From Acanthosoma haemorrhoidale (lineage: Eukaryota; Arthropoda; Insecta; Hemiptera; Acanthosomatidae), in contig OV884012.1 in the NCBI GenBank assembly GCA_930367205.1, positions 31,344,796 through 31,408,795 on the forward strand: a stretch of DNA of 64,000 bases, in the 5' to 3' direction. Positions 1 through 30,201 of the stretch are shown here, in pieces (position 1 is the stretch's first letter; each line of letters opens with the position of its first letter). The notes under the pieces are model-generated. The model was given only the letters and a program-made list of their open reading frames with translations, searched no databases and was not told the origin of the DNA. The translations under genes and the position numbers were made by a program.

Positions 1-3000
1 CTTGTTTTGAAGAGTCCTTGAAGTTATTTAAATAAATTTCCCACAAAATATATAAATCATTTACTTTGTTCAGAGTATGTTATGCAAGTATAATAGTTGA
101 GTTCATACTTGTTTTTGTTATACTTCTGAGTTTGTATGGGATTTAAAATTGCTAAAATCAATATAATCAAAAAGTTTGACATCAGAGAAAACCACTGCAT
201 GACGTCACAGTGGACCAACAAAATCTAAATTTTTATGATGGCATTATAATTTTGGTTTGTTAACTAAAAATAACTAAAATCTCAAAAATCTTAAGGACTG
301 AAATCAACCTAACGATTTTAGAGATTACGTTAAAAATCTAGCTATGGTGTGCATATGTGGAATGAGGAAAAATAATTAAAAGCGATAATAGAAATAAAAT
401 GTTTAAAATAGAAATAAAAATGTTTCTCGATATTGGTGTTTTACAACTCAACAAAACTTGGTTACTATTAATAAATTCGCGTTAGTTACAAGACCTATTT
501 AATTTAAATTATTTGGTCTTGATATGCACATTATGTTTTATTCATTGGTGGTAATGTTGAAGGTTAATTTATTATTGTCCTTTAATGATAAAGACCTTTG
601 AATTAAGGAGGATTGTGTTTTTTTATTCTGAACGTTTTTTTAGTCTATGGGCATGTCTAGTGAGCTCAATTTGAGAGTTAATCATAATGCTAGTTTACAC
701 AATTATTGAAAACACATCTTGTAATGAACTTGGATTCTTCGGTATTTTAGGTGTCAGTACTGATTTGATGTTCTTGATAGTTTTGAATAAATTAAACTAG
801 GGTTGTTAAAAATTATTGTTCAGGAGTTTGTCAATCAATTAGTTTAACAAGATTTTTATTTTTATTATTGGAATAAATATTATCAACATATCAACAATGA
901 AAGATAAAACTGTCTGATATTAAAAAGACAAGACTATCATTAAATTGTTGAAAGCTTTTGAAAAGATAAGATTATGCCTTATAACAGCCTTTTATTCTTA
1001 TTTTGTTACCTTATAGCCAGAATAGAAATGGTCCAAACTCACTATTTTTTAAATTATACATTACATAAAAATAAGCTAATAAATTTGGAGTTAATTTAAT
1101 TTACCACCTTTAGTCAAAAACAACAAAACAAAATTATTTAGTTCATACAGATCAAATCTTCTCCCTTAGAATCGGCCAAATGTATTATATATTTTAAAAC
1201 AAATATATTATATATAAAAGTTGGGAAATTATAGAAAAGGTCGTCTCACAAAGTATAAATAGAAATCAAAATTTAATTTTGGTTTTTCTCATTTTTTTCT
1301 GTAAAGGGAAGTTAAACTACAGCTTATTAGTTTTTTCTATATCTTGGTCAGTCCTTAAACCTTCTCTTTTCTAGGCATCTCAAAACCAATATTGTCTTCA
1401 ATTATCAGGAAAAAGGTAGTTGAAAGAATAGAAACAATTATGAGAAATAAAGATTCTTTGAATACTATAGGGACAATATAAGGGAACATTATTTTACAGG
1501 CTATCTTCTATTATGTGGATTAATTAAAAAAATCCAATTTCCTTAAGTAATGATGGCAAAACAAAATGTTTTTACAAAAGCTGAACTGAGAACAAGGGCA
1601 CATTCAAAAAACTTTCTCTTAACACTAACAACAGAATGCCCTTTCTCAGTTATATATAATATAGGTAGACCATGGTTTTATCATCTATTTCAGTATCAGT
1701 TCTTCTCGCAGCAATTAGAAAGAATTCTGTCCGTAGGAATCACAAGAGCTGCAAGGTACAACAAACCATTCTTCTCTATATGTTTTTTTTTTTTAAATAA
1801 AAGTAATAAAAAGAATTTCTTTTATTTGAAAAAAAACAGCCTTGGTTTCTTCCATTTAGGAGTGAACATCTTTTTTTGAAAAGCTTTAATTTGAATTTTG
1901 TTGTGGCAGTTTAGTTGTAAATTTCATATTTATTTCTTTTCAAAGAACTTCTAAATCTATCTAAATTCCTTGTGGGGTGCATAACAAGTTTGCTTATATA
2001 ATACAGAAGTTATCTTATTTCAAGTGTTTGAACAATGATTGCACATAGTTTGTTTATGGCAATAGACATTATCTTTCTTACAATTAAGTCTTATATAAAC
2101 CAAACACAAAATAAATTAAGATAGATTTATTTCTTTTTAATACCCGGATCAATTTATGCAAAGGCTATTTGATTTTATGAATTTACATCCTCAAAAATTC
2201 ATTCATTATATTTATATTTTATTGAGTGCCACACATTTTTTTTAAATAACATCGATAATAAAACTTATGCAAAAAAAATCATGTGAGCTCATATGTATCC
2301 ATAGAATTTAATATGATTGAATTGTGTTGATGCCCTAGTAGTGCCTAATACCCCTCGCCTATCTCACATAAATATTTTATGTCATTGTTAAAACTTTTCC
2401 CACAAATGAATCTCTTCTTTTAAATTATTTAATGTCTTCTTTACATCAATTAAAGCTTATCACCTGGTTACAGGCTTGGTTAGAGAATCATTTTATGGCA
2501 TAGTACCAAGTTGATTCTTATTCAAAATTAATTGTTTATTGAAAATTAACTTTTGGCTGAATTGTTCTGCCCATACAAGAAATATGTGAAAGCCCCAGCT
2601 AGCTAGTCCAAGGTAATTTATGAAGTTGCTTTGGTTATAGCATAATCAGGGCATTAAATGAAAGTAAAATGCAAATTATCATCCCTCTTTGTCAAACATG
2701 GAACGAGTTAAAATTGGTAACATGGTTTAATGACTTTGTCTGATCACAGCTCAAAAATAAAATACATATTATAAAATTAGGGTCGACGAGATGTTTTATT
2801 TTACACTCAATTTTTAATATTTCTTTTTTATTACCTATTAATTAACTAATAAACTTTAATTAGGCGTTATGGAGTTAAAATATTTTTCATATCACCATCT
2901 GATCAAATGTAATCTCCATATTAAATTTCAGATTTATATTTCAAACAGGGAACTCACATTCAGCAGGACTGACAGGCAGACATACTGGTGAAAACATTAA

Positions 3001-3309
3001 GAAAAACTGACAAAACCCCAAAAACTGCTTATTTTATGCGTGTGCTAGGAGCTTTCAAAGATTTTTATCGTTGATGATAGAAAATAAAAAATAAGAAGCA
3101 AGTAATTAAGATGCTTAAAAATTCCCTCACTTTTCAATTCTTGTGGACATAAGCTAGAAAGCTAGTTATACAATTTTCATTAATTTGGTTTAAGTATAGA
3201 ACTTTTTAGAGTTCTTACTTAATTTGATTATTACTGACAATATTGTTGTGCAGGTAATATTGATATTATGTTATTGTTCCGATAAAATATTACACCATTC
3301 TTATTTTAG
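1..3309 (+). other. intron of ferritin gene (upstream exons outside window)
   Basis: AT-rich, non-coding sequence ending in a usable acceptor (TTATTTTAG at 3301-3309) directly before the ferritin terminal exon. I looked for the conserved ferritin exons with the di-iron glutamates and the EEREHA-type helix and did not find them here, so the preceding exon should lie before position 1. The 109-codon frame at 1550-1879 has low-complexity K/N/F-rich composition and no family resemblance, and I treat it as chance. Confidence 0.6.
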
Positions 3310-3462
3310 GCTGTGGATTACCTCATTAACGAGTTCTTGGAAGAACAGTATCAAGGGCAGAGAGACCTTGCTGGCAAAATATCTGAACTGAATAGGATGG
3401 AGAACGCTCAAGGATCACTTGGAGACTTTTTATTCGATAAGAAACTTCTGAAAGAAGCTTAA
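3310..3462 (+). CDS. ferritin heavy-chain-type subunit, last coding exon (C-terminal 50 residues)
   Basis: This exon encodes the C-terminal end of an insect ferritin subunit of the heavy-chain type, part of the 24-subunit iron-storage shell; in insects this form is usually secreted. After the acceptor TTATTTTAG the frame reads AVDYLINEFLEEQYQGQ, then RDLAGKISELNRM, then GDFLFDKKLLKEA and a TAA stop at 3460-3462. The EFLEEQ..GQR.LAGK block is the end of helix D, the L..M linker follows, and G.FLFDK is the helix E signature of the ferritin family. The 50 codons are uninterrupted and match the usual length from this point to the C-terminus. Upstream exons with the ferroxidase residues are not in the window, so heavy versus light type is inferred from the C-terminal sequence only. 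Adding the exon by eye was necessary because it is too short to stand out as an open frame. Confidence 0.85.
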   Translation, partial: AVDYLINEFLEEQYQGQRDLAGKISELNRMENAQGSLGDFLFDKKLLKEA

Positions 3463-3477
3463 GTGAACAATATACTG

Positions 3478-3483
3478 AATAAA
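3478..3483 (+). promoter_or_regulatory. possible polyadenylation signal of ferritin gene
   Basis: An AATAAA lies 16 bases after the ferritin stop codon. That would give an unusually short 3' UTR. Another AATAAA at 3914-3919 is an equally possible site, so the functional one is not determined. Confidence 0.35.
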
Positions 3484-5500
3484 ATATTGTTATTGTAATA
3501 CTATAATATGTCATAAATGGTTATATATAAGATATTTTTATTGAATTTAATTAATAATGATATTGTTAAAATTGGATATATTATGTTACGTCCATGTTAG
3601 TTTATGAAAAGCTCTATTTTTTTTGGTGACATGTTTATGATCACATGTTGACTGGAATGTTGTTTTGAGTTGCTGAATTTTCACTGTGTATATAAACCTT
3701 ATGTGATTTTTATACATGCTTTATTTTTTTAGCATCGTTTGTGCTAATCCATGAGACAAATGTGTGTTCTATCCTTAGTTTAAAAAAATATAGTTCCAGA
3801 GTAGGTTGATTTCCAATTAGATATATTTTTTTATTTTGATAAGAAGTAAAGAAGAAATAGCCTGTAAGTTGAAACTTCTAGATGTGATATATCTTTCAAA
3901 TTTTTAATTAAAAAATAAAGATTTGAACTTGAAATTATTTATATCTCATTTTTCCTTTAAAAATGCATTATAATCTGCTAAAACTAAATGCTTCTATTTA
4001 CTTCTTTAAAATATTTTGTTTTTATTAGTGCATAGCAAAATTTATTTTGACTCCATATTTCTGTAGGTATTTTCTTTCCCTTTAATTTGGTACAGGCTCT
4101 TTAATTATCCCAGTTGGTATTCCTGGAAAAAAAATAATTTTTTGGCATTTACCATGCTTACTTAACACCATTAAATTGAACAAAAAAAAACCAGAAAGTT
4201 AGTGAGGAAAATTGCAAACATCTGTAAAAATTATATATCTATATAACAGCTTATCACCAATGATGATATCCTGTCACTTGATTTTAAGCCCCATTTGATT
4301 GATAAGATTTAATAATTAATAATACTTGCTTATTGTGACTTACATGAGTAGAAAGGCTAATGAAAATTAATATTTGGAAGAGCAAGTACACACTACATTA
4401 TCCCCTGATGGCTGAAGTCTTGAATCTCCAAATTTACTACAATAACACTGTAAAGAAAGGGGTATATAGAGTAGGATCCAATGACATTTAATCAATGGAT
4501 AAAGGTAAAGCTACTGATACCCTTAATCCTTAGTCCTTATCCAGGTACAACTATACTCATCAAGTCTTACTGTCAAAAGTGAGTGTATTTCTCGTGAAAT
4601 TTGAACTCAAATTGGTCAAATGTTGAGGTTCCATTCAAACAAACGAGCTGGACCACCTGGAATCATACAAAAGTTAAATTACACCCAGTATCTCATAAGC
4701 CTTAGCGGAAATTGATGTAATTGGTTCGCTTTCAAAACTGACGCGCTAAAACGTCAAAGTTTTTAGTTCCATTCAATCGAGCGGTAAACAGCTGTGATTT
4801 GCTCTAAAATATTCAGTACGGAAAGGTGAGAAAATCATTCGGATAAGACGACCCAGGCAGGTGCGTTTCCAAAAATGACGCAAAAAACTAATTTTAGATG
4901 GATCGATTCGGCCATATCAAAAACATTTGAAAGATTTTAATACATGGTTAAATGTCCGCAAAAAACTGACTTGCAATTCAAGTGCGCTTTCAAAACTGAC
5001 GCACTAAATCATGTTGAAATATTTAGTGCTATTCATCCGAACGGTAATAAACGAATTATTATGGTTGAATCGATTCAATTGACTTGGAAACACGAACGGG
5101 AAACTAACGCGCTCAAGCACTGGGACGGAATAGAAATTCAGAATTGTTTATTTCTCATCAAACGTGTACAATATAATGCTGGGATTTCTTTTGTGACGTA
5201 CTCCTGTATATTTATAACAATCCGTCAAAATGTAAGGTTGTAAGGTTTTCAAAAGTAGTTTCGGAGGCTTCATAAACATATTCTCAATATCACTGCCTTG
5301 CTGAAGTGACGGACAGTGGTTGGAGCGGAATCGTTTATTTATAATGTCATGCTAGACAAAATTGATCCAGCTTCAACTAACTTTCTTTTTAAATTTTAAA
5401 GCAAACAAATAAAAAAATCAACTAAATTAAATTTCTATTTGTTATTATTATTTTTTTTTTTAGCTTTACATAAACGACAACTTGTTGAGTTGAATAAAAA
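3484..5500. other. intergenic AT-rich DNA with a diverged direct repeat
   Basis: No gene is recognised. Between about 4725 and 5060 a segment is duplicated imperfectly: GCTTTCAAAACTGACGC occurs near 4728 and again near 4986, each followed by CTAAA, then a shared TTTAGT.C.ATTCA.CCGA.CGGTAA. A shorter related motif, CGCAAAAAACT, occurs at about 4878 and 4957. The 99-codon frame at 4944-5243 runs through this repeat and resembles no family I know. Confidence 0.5.
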
Positions 5501-5509
5501 AACAACCTG

Positions 5510-6680
5510 CCCAACGTGGTCTTACAGATTCATTTCAAGCATCCTCCAACAAGAACGATTGGTGTCGAGCATTATTAGGGGCTAATATCCCTTTTTTTTT
5601 TAAGCCGCAGCCAGCCCCCTTCTTTCTGACGTTTTTGATGACACACGCGAAAAGAATATACAGGACGAAAGTACCTCAAGAAAAAAACTATCCCGAAGGA
5701 TTATTTTTAATTCACCGATTATTAAAATCGGGGGGAAAATAGGGAGACCATTACATATACGCCATTGCGGATGAAACAACCGATGAAATGATTTGTAATA
5801 CTCTTGTTGGTGTTCTTACTTCGGAAATCAAGCTGCGACATCGAAAGTCCTTTTAATTACAAACCACGAAACAGTAACGAGAACCTAATACATTTTTTCA
5901 AAAATTCTGAATTCCAGAACAAAATCCTTCCTTTACATGATCAACTGGCCGTGCGCACAAAACCTTTTACCCAAATATGACCCACGTCTTGTGGTTAGCT
6001 CATGGTTTGAATGCAGTGCTTGAGAAAGTTAGTAAAATTTTTCCGGAAGTCAATAAACTTGTGAGCAATTGAAAAAAAGTGTTCTTCAAATTTCCATCTC
6101 GGGTAGTGGAGTATCAAAATGTGAACTTCCGCCGGAACCTCTTTTTTAGACAATGGGGGACATGTTTAAGTGCAGCACTGTTTTACGCAGAAAATTAAAA
6201 AAAAAATATATATTTAATAATAAGGAGTTCATTTACGAAACAGAAGAAAGTGGGACTCAATCAATCATAAAAGTATAAGCCATTCTTAATTCACCATCCA
6301 TTACATCCAATTTTTTTAGATGATTTTTTATAAAATCACACCTATCCACCCTATCAAATGCTTTCACAAGGTTGGAATCCAGAAATCTCAACTAAAATTC
6401 ACAAATTGTAATTCTTGAAACGGTGAGAATGCCTAAGGAAAATTGAAAACGACAAGAGAAGAATTTTAAATGAACTAAAAACCGTTGGCTACATTCACAT
6501 AAAACAATTTAATGACTGCATTAACGGAAAAAAGTTGAAATGGCGCCATTTAGCAGGAACATTCTATAATCGCCTGCTACAAAAATTGCCCTATAAGTTC
6601 GGTAGATGTGGAACGATCTTTAGTGGTTAACGACAAAATTTTGTGTAAAAAACTTTGAAATGTACAACATCGTAGATTTT
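5510..6680 (+). pseudogene. hAT-superfamily transposase fossil
   Basis: This is a decayed hAT-type transposase, the cut-and-paste enzyme of hAT DNA transposons, readable only by changing frame. In order I see DWCRALLGANIP (about 5559), then ESTSRKK (about 5665), the catalytic-region motif YAIADETTDE (about 5758), a VLWLAHGLNAVLEKV block (about 5990) with SNxKKVFFKFPSR after it, an LPPEPLF followed by QWGT (about 6128), and near the end SSVDVERS (about 6600), the core of the hAT dimerisation domain. The order and spacing match the hAT subgroup whose proteins share CLAHGLHRVAEEV and LPP.P..TRWGTWL. Stops and frameshifts interrupt nearly every block. I did not find terminal inverted repeats or a target duplication, so the element ends are unknown. 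The family call is secure; the boundaries are approximate. Confidence 0.8.
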
Positions 6681-6689
6681 TATGAAAGT

Positions 6690-8243
6690 ATTAAAAATGA
6701 ACTTTTTCTAACAAAAACAATGTTTACTTATTTTCATTATTATTATTTTTTAAATATTTTGTTCTTTACAGTTGGTATATCGAACAGTAAGTAAAGCAAA
6801 TTTATAATATTTAAATCAATTTTTTTCTTGCATCTCATATTATTTATTATTTTTTTTCATTTATTCCAAAAAAATAAAATTGTTTTCTAAAATTTACTCT
6901 GATTTAAAGAAGGTTAGATAGCTTTCTTTCTATGTATTAATATAAAAATTAAACAGAAAAGATGACTTTTATATGGGTTAGGTGTTATATACACGATTTT
7001 ACCTATTTTGGGCGTTTTACTGCAAGCCTTGCATCAAAATCCATTCTCTTGTTATGAGAGCTCATTCCACCATTGGGGAGAGCTGGCTGGCTGCAGTAAC
7101 TGGCATTATAAACTGAAAAGATTATTTATTTGTATTGATTCTTCTGAAGGTAGACATATTTGACATGCAGAGAAGATGATGAAGTGTATTTTAACTGATA
7201 TTGCTTGAAGTTGTGTGCATATTTCAATGTTTTTCCAATAGACTCAAGTATTTGCTGCAATTAATACTGCTCTATTATTTTGTGTTGGCCCGTCTTTAAA
7301 TATTAAAATTCTTCAGTGAAACTGTGAGGTGGGCTCAGCCTAGTTTCTTCTAGGCATAAATAAAAGCTTCTTCCTGTATTGGTAGTTTGAGATCATTGAA
7401 TTTCGCCTTATGTCATTACAGTTTTATTGAATACTTTAATACTCTTTATTATTGTTGTTATTAAATTCATTGGTTGATTAATTTAAAAAAGAGATTTATT
7501 GAGGAAAAGCTAAAGCCAAAAAACAAAATGTTAACACTTCACTTAAATATTTTTACATATTGAAAGAAAAATATTCAATGCTTGTCCCACTGAAAATAAA
7601 AACAAAATACCTTTAATGAATATTTTTAAAAGTAAAAGAAGACATTTGGGATTTATTTGACCTCATTTGGGAAGGAAACATGCAGAGCGATTGATCCGTT
7701 TCATGGGGGTTCCGAGTGAGGGTTCGTGGCTGAAATTAGGGATTTTTTACATCTAGATACAAGCTATAATAATAAACGGGCTCTTCATTATTTACTCAGT
7801 AATACTTTGTAAGCACGATTTCATCGGCTCCAATGATTTTCACCATTTTCCACTTGGACGGCACTACCAAGGTTGATCGCCCTTTGCTTCCCTGTGACAT
7901 GAACTCGACAAAGGCAATCATCGTCAGCAAATATGGTATTTGTTCATTCTCAAGCAGAAATATTTGAATTAATTCTTTGTTCTAGCATCAGTTTTATGAA
8001 CGCATAAACATGCTTATTTAGCTTATTTGTGTTATTTCCGACCACGGAAGGTGTTACATGATTATTAAGGTATTAATATTCTTATTTTTGAATCGAGAAA
8101 AATCTCGTGGTTTTCAGGAATTGCCATTCACTATGCTGATGAAAAAATATATATAAGATCATAAGTAGAGTAGTTATAGAAAAAATCAAATTTCATTCTT
8201 TAACTGAACGAAATTAATCCAAAAATCGCTAAAATCCATCTTT
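6690..8243. other. intergenic AT-rich DNA
   Basis: No intact gene is seen. One stretch at about 7680-7960 looks like decayed coding sequence on the - strand: it reads LLTMIAFVEFMSQGS, then STLVVPSKWK, then YSLYLDV, with a stop between. The pattern of a short FVEF strand followed by a VVPS.W strand recalls the start of uncharacterised mobile-element proteins of invertebrates, but this is only a resemblance and no function is assigned. Confidence 0.35.
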
Positions 8244-8482
8244 AAATTTACAGATAATTATATATAATTATAGATCCTCAGGCGAATCTATTTACAAATT
8301 ATTTTGTATTTCCTGTAGCATCACTACATTATATACAGGTTTTGTTATTTTATAGAAATTATATAATGAATAAACAAGTATAATGATATACATTCTACGT
8401 GACTTGACTAAACTGACTAATAAGGTGATGGGGCTCACCTTTTTGATCAACCTTAAAACTAACTTACGTACTAATTCTTATC

Positions 8483-9130
8483 CTAATTTTTCCCCGACAG
8501 TCTGTTGCCATCGATGCGGGAGGGTGGTGGGGTCATAGTGTTAAACACTGGATTTGTCAGGTGCTGCAACGAGTCAAAAAACTTAATGTGTCTCCGGCGG
8601 ATGAACTCACCCACCGACGGCATACCAAGCAACGGGTGCAGGTCAGCGTTCTTCAACCTCTCGAAAGAGGTATGTCGGACCACTTTTCGCATGATTCCAT
8701 TCTGGAAGTGTTGGAGACATTTGGCTGTATTGTCAGTCAAGTGGGTAAATAGCGGGGCACCGTACAGCAGAGCTGGCCGGAGGACACATTTATATATCAT
8801 CAATTTAAGACGAAGTGACAGGTTAGGTGAAGTTAGCAAGTGCGATAGCCGGTAAGACCTTTGTCGTACTTTTTCTATTTTATTACTAAAATGAGTAGAG
8901 AAATGGAGATGCCTATCCATTTTTATACCCAAATAGTGCATTGAGAAAGCTGGTGAGCTCTCTTGCCCTCCCACGCTATACGATTTTGGCAAGGATTTTT
9001 TCCCCTTTTGGAGGGAGAAGATTACGCAGTCGGTCTTCCCGGCGTTTACGCTGATGTTTAACATGCCCAGTCTGTCACTGATCACGTTACAAACTGACTC
9101 GGCGTGTGTAAGAGCTCTTTGTGCACTCAT
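8483..9130 (-). pseudogene. reverse transcriptase thumb and C-terminal domain (element A1)
   Basis: This frame continues the reverse transcriptase of copy A1 in a shifted frame. The two frames overlap by 4 bases at the (GCA)n run, so one indel explains the break. Typical Jockey-clade C-terminal features follow: SAQRALTHAESVCNVI, NAGKTDCVIF, HYLGIKMDRHLHFSTHF (the LG.. motif), MIYKCVLRPALLYGAPLF and the HFQNGIMRKVVR region. The stop at about 8483 is followed by roughly 240 bp of 3' UTR. No RNase H domain is seen, as expected for this clade. Confidence 0.85.
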
Positions 9131-9960
9131 GCTGCTGCTGTAAACAGCATGTCGTCGGCAAAAGCGATTACAGTAGCTTTCTGATAGTTTGTCCCAACAA
9201 TTTCAGATGTGTACATACTGAAAAGAACCGGAGACAGAACCGCTCCTTGAGGAACTCCACAAGTCAGAGGGAATGGGTTAGAGAGGCAATCACCCACCCG
9301 TACCCTCACCGATCTGTTCTTCAAGAACGAAACCAACATGGTATATAGCTGCTCTGGGCATTCCCAGTCACAAAGCTGTCGGCACAGCATCCCGTGGGAC
9401 ACTGAGTTGAAAGCCTGCGTGCAGTCCAACGAGATCATAGCAGTTGCTGTATTCTTGTTGATACCAAGGGTTTGTACCTTCACAAGCGGATGTTCTGTAC
9501 TCAGATGAGCCTGAAAACCTGTCTGCTCATACGGAATGATAGCATTTTCCGAACAGAACCCCTTCAGGTAGTTCAGTATTATCTTTTCGAGAATCTTCCC
9601 CATGTGAGGGAGAAGACTGATCGGGCGATAGTGGGCTGGGTGGTCACCTCTCTTTGTGGGCTTGCGCAGCAGGAACAAGATAGCTTGTTTCCACGCTGTC
9701 GGGAAGTATCGCAACCTGATACATGAATTGTACAGGTTAACAAGTTGGGCAATCCCTCTCCTCGGCAGCTGTTTCAGCAATACCGTTTGTATCCTGTCAC
9801 CCCCTGGTGCTCGGTTTCCCTGACACCGGCGAAGAATCGCCTTAAGCTGCTACGGGGAGACAAACATATAGTTCTGACCTGTCCTCAGCTGCTGAGGTTC
9901 GTGGTAGTTACCTGTCCTAGCGGCGTTGTCCTTTTAAATGTACATTTATGGCTGCTAGAA
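9127..9960 (-). pseudogene. reverse transcriptase, N-terminal and palm part (element A1)
   Basis: This is the reverse transcriptase of copy A1. It would synthesise cDNA at the target site from element RNA. The frame opens beyond 9780, at about 9960, with a GNRAPGGDRIQT block (the usual KAPG.D linker). It continues through YRPISLLPHMGKILE (motif 1), TGFQAHLSTEHPL, SLDCTQAFNSV (motif A aspartate), GVPQGAVLSPVLF (motif B) and AFADDM (motif C, catalytic DD). The conventional ATG at 9780 is internal to the domain. Catalytic residues are intact over 217 codons. A frameshift in a GCA run directly after FADDMLFTAAA separates it from the next frame, so the copy is not functional. Confidence 0.9.
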
Positions 9961-10436
9961 ATCAGGTAGTATTTTTTTTTATTCTCCGGGAACACAAAGT
10001 CCCAGAATAAAGATTATTTTCATTTTATAAAACTGATATAATTATTTAAAATGTATATAAATGTAGTATCTTATAGAAAGAGCATTAACTTGTAAATTCA
10101 ATATTCAAAACATGAAACAAAAATGATTAAATATAAATAAATATTTTAAAAACTATATTAAACTTTTGGTAGAAACATCAATTAATGTAATTACATGGTA
10201 AGCTATGTTAGTATTGGAAATTTTAAAAGTATAAATAATAAATAAAAAAAAAGTATAATTATCAAGATAATAGTCTTTAACGTTTCCATTACTCTAACAT
10301 AACAGTACTATAACGATGTATCATTGAATGTGTATGCTACTATGTTACTATTTACGTATGTTAATCAGTGCCTTTAAACTTATTTTTTTTAAATTTAATA
10401 TTGTCATTTATCAAATTTGTACGTTGTATAATGCAG
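9961..10436. other. AT-rich sequence upstream of the first visible gustatory receptor exon
   Basis: Non-coding AT-rich sequence ends in an acceptor-like TTGTATAATGCAG at 10424-10436. It may be an intron leading to a further upstream exon or the 5' flank. I found no convincing additional coding exon here. Confidence 0.4.
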
Positions 10437-28839
<18,403 letters not shown>

Positions 28840-29429
28840 CACTGGAAGAGGACTTGCTATATCAACAAATGAACTTCTAATTCAAGTAAATATTCTACTT
28901 TATTTAATTCAATTGTATTATATACCCATCGAGGTATTTTGTAATTTAAAGTGTAATTAAAAATAATACAGAAATATAAATTTGGAAAAAACTAGCAAAC
29001 AATTTTAGTTTTTGCTGTCATTAAATACCTATATAAATCTTTACTACGTTTAATAGTTAATTTTACCAGCTTGATAGGCAAGACCATCTAAACTGATAGG
29101 TAAGGCATTATTGTTAATTTATCTCTGAAAGCATGTTTGATATTTCCAGCTTTTTCTTCCGTCCCACTTCTATGACAACTCAAACAATGTAAGTTATGGC
29201 ATTATCCATAAGCCGAAGAAACACACAAATGGCCCCCAAAAAAAAATCGTTATTGTGTGTAAAATGCAAAAAAAATTGCTCGTTGTTAAAACAAGTTATA
29301 AAAACAAACTATGGTTTCGCAATGTTTCTACTTAACAATTTTCACAGTAGTAATAGCAGATTAGTTGTAGCATGAAATTTACAAAGAAACGAGGGCTAAA
29401 AATTACGTAGGTAATGAATGAGTTAGCTT
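28840..29429. other. 3' flank of gustatory receptor gene
   Basis: AT-rich sequence. A possible ATTAAA polyadenylation signal lies at 28956. Nothing else is recognised. Confidence 0.4.
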
Positions 29430-29664
29430 ACAAGAATTAATTCAAAACGTTTTCCATGGTCGACTTTGAGGAAGTCGGGATCCCAAGAGGAGCTTTCAAG
29501 CCTGTCCTTTTATCATGGCTCTGGTTATTTTGTGGAAGTGGTCTGGCCTTGTATGTTGCCCACTGAACCGTTTTCTTAAAAACAGAAGAATTTACATTTG
29601 ACAAGGGAACAGGCCCCATATCGTCCTTTTCCATTCCTAAAACAAAATGGGCGAGCTCTAGCAC
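29430..29664 (-). pseudogene. SKP1 processed pseudogene fragment
   Basis: The - strand encodes a fragment of SKP1, the adaptor that links F-box proteins to CUL1 in SCF ubiquitin ligases. The first frame reads GPVPLSNVNSSVFKKTVQW, then ATYKARPLPQNNQSHDKRTG, matching the family stretch PVPLPNVN...LKKV.QW.TYHKDDPPPP. A frameshift follows and the second frame reads ESSSWDPDFLKVDHGKRFEL then IL, matching ISSWD.DFLKVDQGTLFELI. The rest of the C-terminal F-box-binding helices is missing, as is most of the N-terminal strand region. There is no intron inside the matched segment and no flanking exon, so it is most simply a truncated retrocopy. The matched part covers roughly the middle third of the protein. 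The product identity is clear; a working gene is excluded. Confidence 0.82.
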
Positions 29665-30200
29665 CAGGAAACTACAAAATTAAAAGAATATTCCCAAACT
29701 TACACAATAATAGCACTTATCAAATTGAAATGTGTATTAAAATATTTGATTGTATATTTGTTGAGAATATGCGTAAGTTAATGAAACAAATGTATTAGAG
29801 TTTCATAAGAAACCACTTGCGACATACTATGTATGTGTGTGTCATGCTCTTATGTACATGATGCAAGCACGAGCTAAATAAGTATTACTAAAATATCACT
29901 CAGATGGACTCACAGTTTCATTATTGACATAATAATGTTTCAATGATTTGTGCTATTGAGACGGTGTGAACTAAGAAGCGGCATTTAATTCCCAGCTTTT
30001 CAAAAGAGAACTTATTTTTTAAGAAAACAAGGATTATCTTCTTAAATAATGAAGTACTAAAACCGGTGAAGAAATTATGTGTAATATTTTTTTAAATGTT
30101 TACAACAATAATGAACTAAATTATATTTTTTTAAAAATAAAGAACATATAAATTGATAAAACAGCATAGAGAGATACCTAGGGGCTGCTATAGAGTGGAT
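29665..30200. other. AT-rich intergenic DNA
   Basis: Nothing recognised. Confidence 0.4.
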
Positions 30201-30201
30201 A

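Larger units (their letters stand above)
8244..9960 (-). mobile_element. Jockey-like non-LTR retrotransposon, copy A1 (5'-truncated)
   Basis: The 3' half of a Jockey-clade LINE lies on the - strand. Reading leftward it has the linker and palm of the reverse transcriptase, the C-terminal domain, and an AT-rich 3' UTR ending near 8244. A second copy (12985-13500) shares the same 3' boundary (AAATTTACA.ATAATT), which fixes the terminus. The element does not end in poly(A); the last shared bases are AT-rich. Endonuclease and ORF1 are absent, so the copy is 5'-truncated, as is usual for target-primed insertions. It lies just upstream of the gustatory receptor gene. Confidence 0.85.

Noticed and set aside
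1550..1879. 109-codon open frame in the ferritin intron
   Set aside because: Low-complexity K/N/F-rich sequence in AT-rich DNA, with no family motif and no coding-like splice context.
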